This document shows, in pieces, positions 45,373-57,300 of a DNA stretch of 64,000 nucleotides. Position numbers and translations under genes: made by a program. Under the pieces are notes generated by a model. That model saw only the letters and a list, made by a program, of their open reading frames with translations, searched no databases and had not been told where the DNA came from. Source of the DNA: Paracyclopina nana (taxonomy: Eukaryota; Arthropoda; Copepoda; Cyclopoida; Cyclopettidae); the NCBI GenBank assembly GCA_019096065.1, contig JAGUCH010000001.1, positions 1,178,001 to 1,242,000 on the forward strand. The letters run 5' to 3'. How positions within the stretch are numbered: position 1 is the stretch's first letter; each line of letters opens with the position of its first letter.

Positions 45373-48300
45373 ATGTCTTTCTACGCAGCACTTTTGCTGC
45401 TCTTAGTGGCCTATCAGTCGAATGCTGGCAAAGTGCTTTTTTTCATGCCAGTGATGCCCAAATCATCAACCATGACATTTCTACCAATTGCTCAGGAATT
45501 GGCCTTGAAAGGCCACCAAGTCACGGTTGTCTCCTGTTACAAGAGCGACAAAAAAATACCTAATTTAAACGAAGTGACGGTCAAATCGTTAAAAATTCAT
45601 CAAAAGCAGATGGAAGATAGGATGTCTAAAACTAGCCTAAGTGGCTCGCTATCCGGTCGGGAAATCATGTCCAGTGTCCAAAAGACCTTGGACACACTGG
45701 TCAATCTATCGCCACTTCTGCTCAAAGAGCTGGCAGAAGACTACAACTTTTTTGCAACTGGCACCAAATATGATGCAGTTGTAGTGTATGGTTTCATGTC
45801 CACCAACCAAATAGGCTACTATTTGGCGAGAAAGTTTAACGCTTCGCTCATTCTGTACTCGCCCATTCAAATTGCCGCTCCGGAGATGAGCCCAATTTTC
45901 GGCCAATCTCATAGCCCAGCAGCAATCCCATTCTTCATGTCCTCATTTAGGTATAAATGTAGAAAATGCCAACTTTGGCCACTAGATGGCGCCACCTGTA
46001 TAATTTACAAAAACGTAAGAGTGGCGCCACCTATTGTCATTTTTGCAAACTATTTTTTTTCCAGCCACCCCATGACCTTTTTTGAAAGAGTGCTCAACAC
46101 ACTGGCCACAGCATTCTACTACTTTTACCGTGACTACGTCATGATGGCCAAGATGGAATCCATCATTGATGAGCACTTCCCCGAGGATCCAAGGCCAGCA
46201 AGGCCTTCATTGTCAGAGCTGGAGCACGAGGCTGCTCTGGCCTTCCAATTCGGCCACCCTTTAATAATGGACGGACTGAGGCCACTCTCTCCAAATTATG
46301 TCATGATTGGCATGATGAACTGCAGGCCTGGCAAAGAGCTGCCAACTGCCATAAAAAAGTACATGGACGAGTCTGACGAGAATGGCGTGATTTTCGTCAG
46401 CTTTGGATCCGTCCTGCAAGCCTCGCAAATGTCAGACGAATTGAGGATCAAATTGACCAGTGTGTTTGGCCAGCTGAAGCAACGAGTCCTCTGGAAGTGG
46501 GAGAGTGAGGAGATGGAAGACAAACCAGACAATGTGCTGCTGTCAAAATGGCTGCCGCAGCAGGACATCTTGGCTCATCCAAAGCTCAAATTGTTCATCA
46601 CTCATGGAGGCCAGTCCAGCTCACAAGAAGCTCTTTGCCACCAAAAGCCAGTTGTAAGCATTGAAAATTTAATTCGAAGCCTTTTGACAAAGAGCCGACA
46701 ATTTTTCGCCAAGCTTCTTCAGAACATTTTTCGCAAGTGATTTTCACGCAACTGGTTCAGCTCAAAAGCATACTAGTCAGCCAGCTAATTATTTCTTATG
46801 CTTTAAAAGCCCATTCTCCTATTTTTCAAGCTGAGTTAAGCAAGTTAAGCAAGGCGCTTAGTAGTCGTTTACCTCAATATTTACTGAGCTGATGAGCACC
46901 AAATTTGGCAATTCCTACTGATTATTTCTTTGTGATCAATTTATCACAGTTGATTCTGTCTTGCTAGGGCTTTCTCATATTGCAGTTTGGTCTAACCAAA
47001 ACTGATTTTAGTTAAACCACACTGATTCTGGTTAAACTAAACACTGCTGACTTATGTCCGGACAAAAGTCCGTTTGGTCTAACCAGTATCAGTTTGGGTT
47101 AAACTAAAATGCAATATGACAACACCCTTCTAAAAGCCTAAAGGGCTCTGGATCAGTGCTATTCTTTTGTTGTCTTGTAAGCTTAAGAGTCTATGCAGGA
47201 GCCAGGTGGCAAATTCATGGTAAGCCAAAATTCTAGAATGAAATGACACCTATCCCAATAGTACCCCCATATAGTGGGATGATTAAGTTATTATGCAACA
47301 TGGGCTTAGAAATGGTCCTGGGCTGAGCTAGAGGCCAATTTTTGGACCTAGGTGGAAAATTGGCGATTTTTTGGCCCTTTTTAGAAAGCATTAAAAATTC
47401 AATTGCTCCAGCTAGGCAAGGCAGATCAAAAAAAAATTTTTACCACTTGATTATTGGGTTATGAGGAGTTTTTTGACAGCAAATTATTTTCACTAGGCTT
47501 ATTGGTTTGTCAGCTGAAAGAGAAAACGCTCAAAACTGTTTTTATTAAGAAAACTTTTTTGCGGTCGATGGTTTTGGCATAAATCTTTGGCTCTTTGGAA
47601 AGCTCTGATCAAGCCACATGTTATGGCCGGTAGCCTAGGTTGAACTGACCCCATAGCCGCTGAGCTATTCAAGCTTGAATGTGGAAAAAATGGGCATTTT
47701 TCTTTTCTGGTGCATTTATGGACATTTTTACTTCATAAAATATTTTTTTCATAAAATAAGAATTACTTAAATTGAAAAAGGAAACAAAAAATATTTATGG
47801 TGTTTTGGATTTCTAACACTTAAATACATTGTGCAAGGCTTGGTACACCTAGCAATAAGAACAGAATAAGTTAAACAGAGAGAATTTAAAAAATTAGTTT
47901 CAAAATGGCCCCTGAGGCCACCATTTTTTGTGGACCCACTTCTAATTTTGTTGGATGTATTTCCATGGTTAGAATAATCTATGGCATCTTCCATCAACCT
48001 TGATGATCTAGACTTTGTCCACTTTGTGTCATGCATTTGTGTCAGTTTTTGAAATTCAATTTTCAATTCAAAAATCAATGTTGATGACTATCAAATCTAT
48101 TCAAATGAAGTAAGGAAGCCAAAAAACATAGTAAAGCTATTGAATTTGGAGACAATTGTTATTCATTTTTAGTTAAATAGACTGTCCCTTATATGAACTT
48201 GGGCTAACCTTTTGAGCTAACTCACATTTGTCTTGTGGCTGTACTTAGATTTGGTAGAACATACTGTCCCTGGATAGACTGCAACAGAAAGTCCCTTGAT

Positions 48301-51300
48301 TGGCACACAGTCCTTGGATTGATAAGATGGGACAATACTTGTATCAACTGCTGTGACTGAGCAGGACCTGGGTCTACTAAAAGAAACTGTAAATTGATAG
48401 ACTAGCAGAAAAACTCATTTTCCTTGGATCTACTGTGACAATGTACTTGATACTACTGGGGAATCCTATCTACAAAGGTTGGGTGGCCAGGACATTCTGT
48501 AGCAGGGAGCGTGTCGGCCTACGGGTCGACCGCTCGCTGCGCGCGCTCGCCTCGGGCGCGCGGTAGTATAACGAGTAGTATAGTGTGATCATCAGTAAAG
48601 GAAATAAATTCACCGCATTGACACGTGTTGTCTGCGGCCCAAAGACTGACCTCTGCTAGCCTCCAGGCCCGTCCCCGCTTGACGTAGCCTAGATACGAGT
48701 AGTGGCTTGATAAGTCACAGTAGTATATCTCGACCTACTACAGATGGCGCGGGTCGTTGGACCTGTGATTTCATCACTCCACTACCCATTAAGTACATCC
48801 TGCCGGAAGCTATAAGTGCTAAGTATACACAATAAGTACAAAAGGGATAATAGTGCTGCTCAAATAATATCATGCTCAAGTCAACTGCCAGAACATGAAC
48901 CTACGTGCAAGCCACGAAGTAAAGAGAGATTAATGCTGAGAGCATAAAAGGCAGTTGACTATAAAAAGTAAAATAGTGGTGGCTAAAAATGTAAAAATGT
49001 GAAGCTCAGACCAGAGCAAAAGGGCAAAGATCACTCTGCAATAGCTGCAGCTGCAAACAATCAAAAAGCTATCAAATAACAATCAAAGGGATTGTCCGTG
49101 AGAGCCAGCGGCCGAATGGTCAGCCCGGCCAACGCTGGTGCAAATCATTGTAGATCCTAGTTAAGCTAGGGCCGGTCAACTCACGGGCAAATTCCAACTG
49201 CAGGTGATCAAATAGTAATTGTTATGGGGGGACAATGGCCGAATGGTCGGGGCTGCTAACACCAGTCGCAAATCATTTGGATTTCAGTGAATGCTGGAGC
49301 CGGCCACCCCATGACAATGTACAAATAAAGGGGTGGAGAAGGAGGATAGAAGCTCATGACCGCGTGGTGACCACATGACCGGTAGCGGATCAACAGCTGC
49401 GAGCTATCAGGATTCCACTGAAGCTAAAGCTGGTCACCACGTGCGGGTCACGGTCAAATAAACGATAACGAGAAATGTGACACCAGCGTGGCATTTTCGG
49501 TGGTCAGTAAACAATCAATAAATGTCACGCCACAACCCTCTGCAGCGACCTGCGAGCGCGTTGGCGGATATATAAGACCGCGCTGGTGGGGAATAGCCAT
49601 CAGTTCCTTTCGGGCTTTCCCCCAGTTAACAGTAATCACAACTCACTTCATTGTTGAATCGTAGACCACCATGGTAATTATAATAGCACATTCTCACAAA
49701 AGACCGAAAGCTCACTCTTCTCCCCCACGCATAGGCCCAGCCACCACAAGATATAGCTGCTGCAGTGGCCCTTGAGGTCAACCGCCAAATGAGAGCCAAC
49801 GCTGCTGTTCAGCGTCGGCCTCAACAACTCCAACTGCTCCGCGAGACAGACAGCCGCTCCTTCCAGCAATGGCGGATGCACATCGAGTCCCAATTCGAGG
49901 ACTCGATAGAGCCTGAAGTCACCAAGAAGATGCTGATCAAGGCATCTATTGTCCATCGACAAGAAGTCGGGCGATAATACGTACACCTACAAGCACTACC
50001 TCGACGACCTTGAGAAGGCCTTTGTGGACGAGTCGGCCCAAGAGGCCGCCAGGGTGGCATACGACACCGCCGCGCAGGGTCCCCATGAATCCGTAATGAC
50101 CTGGGCGGCACGCCTCAAGTCGCTCTACCTGAGGGCTTTCGCCAATGATGCACCGCGGTGCGCCAAGGTCGACAAGGATCCAGAGGTCATTAGGAAGTTC
50201 ACTATCAATCTGCGGGACCCCCAGACACGCTGGCTGGTAATCGCCAGCAAATATGATACGCTGACGGAGGCCGCTTCCAATGCATCCTCCAAGGAGTGCC
50301 TGGTAGGATTAGCCGGCGGCAAGGCCAACCCCCTGGGGCAAGGGGGCATCATGCAAATCACCCAAGAGGGCACCCCAGACCAACCCGACGTCGCCAAGAT
50401 CATCGCCGCTCTAGGTGACAAGGCTAACATGAGATGCTACGGTTGCGGCGGCTACGGCCATCTCAAGGCTCAATGCACCAACCAACGCCCAAACAGCCAA
50501 CGAGGGCGAGGAGGATTCCGGGGCCGGGGACGTGGCGGCCGCGGGCGTGGCAATAACAATCCATACCACGCCGCCCCGCCGGTCTCGCCCCAAGAATATA
50601 ATAAATATCGCAACGCGGCCATCGCACATGTGGCCAGTGCCCCCGTGAACGCCTACACCTGGGAGGCGCCAAAAAACGGAGCCAGCCGGTCCTAAGGGAC
50701 CGGCCATCAATGGAACCATCCATCACCTCACCAAACACGTTCACATCTGACAAGGCCCGATCATTCCTCGCCCATATTTCCAACATTAATAAATCATACG
50801 TATCTGAAGTTCCAATACGCCTCAACAACGTCAAATCAAGAGCACTCATCGACAGCGGTAATACGTGGAGGTCGGTCATCTCCTCCACGCTTGCAACCAA
50901 ATTAGGGTTCACAAAAGCTCAACTTGCGCCCCTGATAGGAGAAACTGTCAACACAGCGGGCCAAAATCAATCTCTAGAAATACTCGGCGAGGTACCAAAG
51001 CCATTGATGCTTCACATTGGCACCTACCCGCAACCTTTCCTATTTCGACCAGCTGTCATAGCTAACCTCACCATGGATGTCAACCTGTCGGGGCCCTTCA
51101 TGAAGGCCCACGACATCGACCAGCTACATAGTGCCAACTCGCTCCGCATTCGAGGACGAATGATCAAGTTGGCAGGGGGGACACTTAATGAAAATGACAG
51201 TACACTTAATGAAAATGACAGTCGCGCAATCAACGTCCATGCCGTCTATACACGGGGTGAAACCACAGTGGGGCCAATGTCTTGTTGCGCCATTCCCGCA

Positions 51301-54300
51301 AAAATCCCCACCTGGACCCGATCGCCGCACATCGATGGGATTGTTGAAGGATCAGGGGACTTCATGGAGGCCACTGAGCTGCACCCCTGGCAGCGAGCCC
51401 TCATCCGACCAGATGAAAAGGGCAACTGCGTTGTCGGGGTTATCAACACTACCGCAGAGCCTCTCATTATCCACAACAACACCCGGTACGGGCAAGTTGA
51501 AGGCTTGAGGCGAGTACCCACCGTGGCCAAGCTAGCAGCTGGAAGCTACGTAGCCAAGCTCGAGGGGGCCCAAACCCGGCCGCAGGGCCAGTACACGGCC
51601 GAGATGGCCCAAATCTTCATTCAAGAATTCGACCTAGAAAACAACGACATCTTGAGCACCCCTCAGCTAAAGGCTCGCACCTTGGCCCTGCTGCTACAAT
51701 ACCAGGACACCTTCAGCCTCGATGGGTCCTCGGGCCAAACCGACTTGGCCGAGCACCGCATCGATATCATCCCGGGTACTCAGCCCATTAACATCCGCCG
51801 GCGGCCCATCAACCCGCACTTGCAGAAATCGCTAGAAGAACAAGTCCAGAAATGGCTCCAGGAAGGCATCATCGTCCCTATTCAGTCGCCCTGGTGCGCG
51901 CCGCTGGTCCCGGTCACCAAGAAGAATGGGAAGACCCGGTGGTGCGTAGATTACCGCGCACTGAACAAGGTAACCATCGTCGACACGCATCCCATTGGCG
52001 ACATTCGGGATAACCTCAATCGGCTGGCGCACTCGCAAGTATTCTCTACCCTGGATACGACGGGAGCCTTTCACCACGTTCCCGTGAGGGCCGAGGACAT
52101 CCCGAAGACAGCATTCGCAGCCAATCACTCAACGTACGCATTCGCCTACATGCCGTTCGGCCTCACCAACGCGCCCCGAACGTATGCGCGCCTCATCCAG
52201 CGGGTCTTGGAAGGGATCCCATACGACATTGCCTTGCCATACCTCGATGATGTGCTGATCCACAGCCGCGATGTAGAATCTCACTTCGGCCACCTGCAAC
52301 GGGTACTGGACGCCCACCAACGGGCTGGCCTCAAACTGCAACCATCCAAATGCCACCTGTTCCGCCGTCGCATCACGTACCTGGGGCACGTCATCACGCC
52401 TGAAGGCCTCTCTGTGGTCCCCGAGTACATCGACGTGGTCAAGAAGTGGCCCCTGCCACGGACCCGGCGGCAGCTACGCATCTTCCTGGGAAAGTGCGGC
52501 TATTACCGGTCCTTCATCAAGGATTACCAGAAGGTCGCCAAGGCTTTGACAGACAAACTCAGCCGGGAAGAAGACGTCCCCGATACCGCCGAGTTCGAAC
52601 CCTCGCTGGAATACGTTGCCGCTTTTGAGGAGCTCAAGAAGCGGCTGTGCATGGCGCCCATCCTGGCTTTCCCCGATTTTGAGAGCCCGCAGCCATTCAT
52701 CCTGGACACCGACTGGAGCGGGGACAACCAGTGCGTGGGGGCCGTCCTGTCGCAAGTACAAGGGGGAAAGGAGCGAGTCATCCTCTTCGGGGCCAAGAAG
52801 CTGACACGGAGCCAGGCTAACTACTCCGCCACCCAAGGGGAACTCGCTGCCGTCATCATCTGGCTGCGCAAGTGGCGGTATTACCTCCAATATCGGCCTT
52901 TCATCCTCCGCACGGACCATGCCGCTCTGCAATGGATTCGCACCATGGAGGAGCCCCGTAGCATGCTTGCCCGGTGGTTGGAGACCATCAGCCAGTTTGA
53001 CTTCAAGGTCGTCCACCGGGCCGGAACCAAGCACGCCAACGCCGACGCCCTGAGTCGCGCCGAGCACGTCACCGACACCGAGGGCACGGACGTGTCCAAT
53101 GAGAGCTGCGCGGGCGTCCAAGCGATGATAGCCTCGGCCGAGGCTGCCCTGGACATGGCCAACCCCGCCGAGTGGATCCAGGGGCAAACAGAGGACGAGG
53201 ATTTGCAACTGGTGCGGCGACTGATCAGCCAGCAGAGCCGACCGAGCCCTGAGCACAAAGAGGCCGCCTCCCATCGAGGCAAGATCCTGCTGGGCCTCTT
53301 TGACAGCCTCTACCTGGATGATCAAGGCCTCCTTCGGTACAAGAAGGAAGAAGGACAAGGCCGAGAGGCTCGCCACCTGGTCGTGGTTCCTCGGTCCTCG
53401 GAAGAAGGGCTAGTGAGGCACATTCACGAAACCATGGGCCATCAGGGCAGAGACACCACTGTTGACCGGGTCTCCCGCCGGTTCTACATGCCTAACGCCA
53501 CCCGAGTTGCCGCGGAGGTCGTGGCTACCTGCCGCACCTGCCAGAAACATCAGCCGGAGACCGCGGACCAACGACACTCACTACATTCTCACCGGGCGGG
53601 CTATCCCTGGCAAAGGGTCGCCATCGACTACGTGGGGCCCCTCAAGCCCCCTGTCGACGGACATCAGTACCTCTTCACCGTACGCGACCTCTTCAGCCGA
53701 TGGATCGAGGCTTTCCCATGCGCCTCGGCCAGCGCTGACACCGCCGTGAGGTTCCTGACCTCAGAGATCATCCCGCGATATGGGCTAATGGAGAACCTCC
53801 ATTCTGACCGGGGAACCACTTCACCGCCGCCCTGTTCCAGCAAGTAGCCAAAGCACTAGGTGTCCGGCACTCCACCACGCCGGCCTACAACCCTAAGTCT
53901 AACTGGGTTGAACGGGCCCACCGGGACCTCAACGGCCTCCTGGCCAAACTGGTCTGCGGGCGACCATCCCGCTGGAAGGAAGTACTGCCCGTCGCCCTGT
54001 TCATCATGCGCACCACCAAATGCCGCATGACCGGCTACGCCACGTATGAACTGCTATTTGGGCGGCCTGCCACCTCGCAACTGGACCTTCTGTTTGGAGA
54101 CCCCAACCACTTCTGAGAGAGGCCTCTGAGGCCGGGCAAGTTGCCCAGGCCCTCAAGGCTCGAATCCAGGCAGCCCACGAATGGGCCCGAAAGAACATGG
54201 CCACATCGATCAACCGACAAAGGATGGCCTACCACAAGGACAAAACGACGTATGTCCCGGGGCAACAGGTGTGGCTGTACACGCCCACCGTGGCCCGCCA

Positions 54301-57300
54301 CATCTCCAAGAAGCTCCAAACCTTCTGGTCAGGCCCCTGGACCATACTTAGGAAGGTCAACGACGTGACCTTCGAGATCTTGCCTGACCCCTCATGGATT
54401 CGAAAGAAGTCCGAGGTCGCCTCGATCGACAGGCTCAAATTGTACCGGGCAACGGCGGAAGATGCCCACGATGGCAATGCCGGCAACCCGCCGCCAGCCA
54501 ATGCAGATCTATCCATGCGAGGTGATGAGTTTGCTGAAGATGTTGCGCTCCCTTCCGATGATGAAGGCGACAGTGAGAACAACATCGAGCTCCCAACAAC
54601 CAACCACGAAACGGTATCAGCACCGTCACCTCGGGAAGCACGGTACCGCAAACGTAGGACCCAGGCGGAAATGCTGCAACAAGAAACAGCAGATTTCATG
54701 GGGGCGAAGTTGAAGTTGCCCATGGAGCATCATCTCCTGCAACCAGAACCAGATCACGCTCAGGCCAAAATCAGATCAACCAGATCCAGAGCTACCTCCG
54801 CTGGCACCAATCAATATGCCGCCATACAGACCCCTGGTAGCACAGCCTACGGTCACGATGCCACAATTCAGGCCACTGCCTGAAATGAGCGATTCTGAAA
54901 ATGATGATTTTGCTACACCAACAAATTCGAGCAGTGCTTCAAGCACAGAATAGTAGAAGAATGAGCAGCACAACGAAAAGACGGCCGCAAAATTTTGGGG
55001 GCCCCCCTAAGTATACTTTGAAAATTCTGCGGCTTGAAAGAAAGCGCAATTAATAAAGAAATAATAGCAGCACAAACCGGCAGGTGTACAATAATGAGGC
55101 AGCATGTCAACACGTTTCCTTTACTCTCTTTTCCAGAAGCAATGTACTTCACAATACTGATGACGTTCACTCTACTACTCGAGGTGCCGAGCGCACAACC
55201 CCGGCCTCAACCTGCTCTACAGGAAGGAGGAGACGGACCACCTGAAGACCCGGCTGCCACCTTCACGGTGTTTGACTGCGAGTCACCAAAATCAACCCAC
55301 GAGAGCGTCGACTTGAATGACCCGGACGAATGCGATGATATCGGCACCACCTATGAATCGGCTGTCAACATCACCGTGCAGGTGCTGCAGACTGCAACGA
55401 CCAAACCCGTCGCCGCCCACCGTTGCCACGTGACCCTGACCCGCGAAGTGACCAGATGCGGATTCGACAGCGTCAGCTACGGGACTCAGATCGTTGCTTA
55501 CCACCAGCCCTATACCGTGTCGCCCCAGGCCTGCCGCAAGGCGGTGGAACGGGGCTACCTGATCGTCGAGGGCCAACGGGTGAATGTGACCCTCAACGTG
55601 CCCGCCAACCTGGCTTACTTCTCTCGAGGGGGCCTTGACGGAGACCACCGATGCAGGACCATGTCATTCAGCCACAACGGTGTCATGTATCACCGCTCTT
55701 ACGAGCAGACCCGGATCGACGCCCTTGTCACCGCTGTCTATGGAAAATTACACACCAGCTCTGGACGAGTGGTGTTCGATAATCACATCGTGGCCAATTA
55801 CCGGGACAAGATCGTCCACGACACGCTCGAAGGCACCATGGTATGGGAAGCTCATGACACCACCTGCATGGAAGAGACCTCTGAGGTCTATCAAGGGCCC
55901 GCTTCACTATACCCGCACCAGAACTCCACCATGTTAGGTCAGGTGGGGGATCTGCTCCTGATTGCCCGCGAGGAGGAATCCAGGTACGCAGGATTCGTCC
56001 TTAAGGGGGTCCAGTCGACCTGCCAGCGGCGGGTCTTCCGGACTCAGCTGAGGGACTTTGCAGTCGTCCTTCTCCGCCCGGGCGAAGCTCCCATCGCCGC
56101 GTCAACCCACCTGACGGAAGAGGTCCACCACGCTCACGTGCAGACCCAACTGGCTTTCCTGCACGCCGAGCACGCCCTGCATCTCGACGACCGGTTCAAA
56201 TTCCTGCAGGACCTCATCTGCAAGAATGAGCGGAGCATCCTGCACACCAAGCTGCAGGACATGGCCAGCGGTGGGTCCTCCTACGCCACGCTCGACTCCC
56301 ACGGGCCCGGCCATTTGGTCACCCGGGCTGGGGCGGTTGCCTACATCACCAGCTGCTACCCGATGCAGGCCATGACGCGTGCCTTCCCTAACTGCACGCA
56401 GGAGATCCCCGTGTTGGTCGGGAACCATTCCCGGTTCGCGGATCCCCTCTCCTTCATCTTGGTGGACCGGCCCAGCATCATACCCTGCGACGCCATCACG
56501 CCTGTGAAGTGGAGGATCCAGGGACACTGGATGTGCGCTACTCCTAGCATCCACTCCTGCACGCCGCCGTCGCAATTGGACCCCACCTCCGATCGACAAC
56601 ATGGACGCCCCTACGAGATTGGTCGGGGCCTAGGAGGCGGTATCTACTCCGCCCAGCAGCAGGCCGAGCACGCCCTCTACCTGCAGCTGTACCACGCGCG
56701 CGAGGCCGTGGTCACCACTCTGACGTCCAACGTCCTGAGGAACAGCTTCGCACGCGGATCGGGGGCCACCACCCTCTGGTCCGAGGACGACATCGACATG
56801 ATGGTTGACCAGGTGGGCAACGCCCTCATCCCTTTCTTTTCGACCGTGGGAAAATACTGGAGCTACATGACCGGAGGTTTGGTGATCCTGGGCCTCATCA
56901 AGATCATCCTAGGCTCTATCATCCGTATGATTATCCTGTATCGCCGCCGGGGGCTTGGGTGGTGGTTGATGTATGGCCTGTGGCACACTGCCTTCATGGC
57001 TGTCGAACTCCCCTGGCGCATGGTAGCCAACCTGGGTAACGACGGACCCTTGTTCCCTGGCGACGACGATGAGGATGATGGCCACCCGGATTTCCGGCGC
57101 CGACCCCGCTGGAAGCGAGACCACCGAGAACGAGCGGCCACCGAGCTCAGCGACTTCACCGTGCAAGATGGTTCGGAAACGGGAGAGAAAGACCCTTTGG
57201 ATGCCCCGGACAAGTCGACATCGCCCCTCAAGGCTCTCCGCCGGTGGACGCGGCCCGACAAGGAGACCCAGGCATATCAGGACCTCCAGGCCCAGATCCG

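Noticed and set aside
52474..53376. 300-codon antisense frame within pol
   Set aside because: The opposite strand is an unmistakable reverse transcriptase/RNase H/integrase frame; long antisense frames are common in GC-rich coding DNA.
50710..54883. An intact, active retroelement polyprotein
   Set aside because: Although the LTRs are identical, the integrase region is broken twice and gag once, so an active copy cannot be claimed from this sequence.
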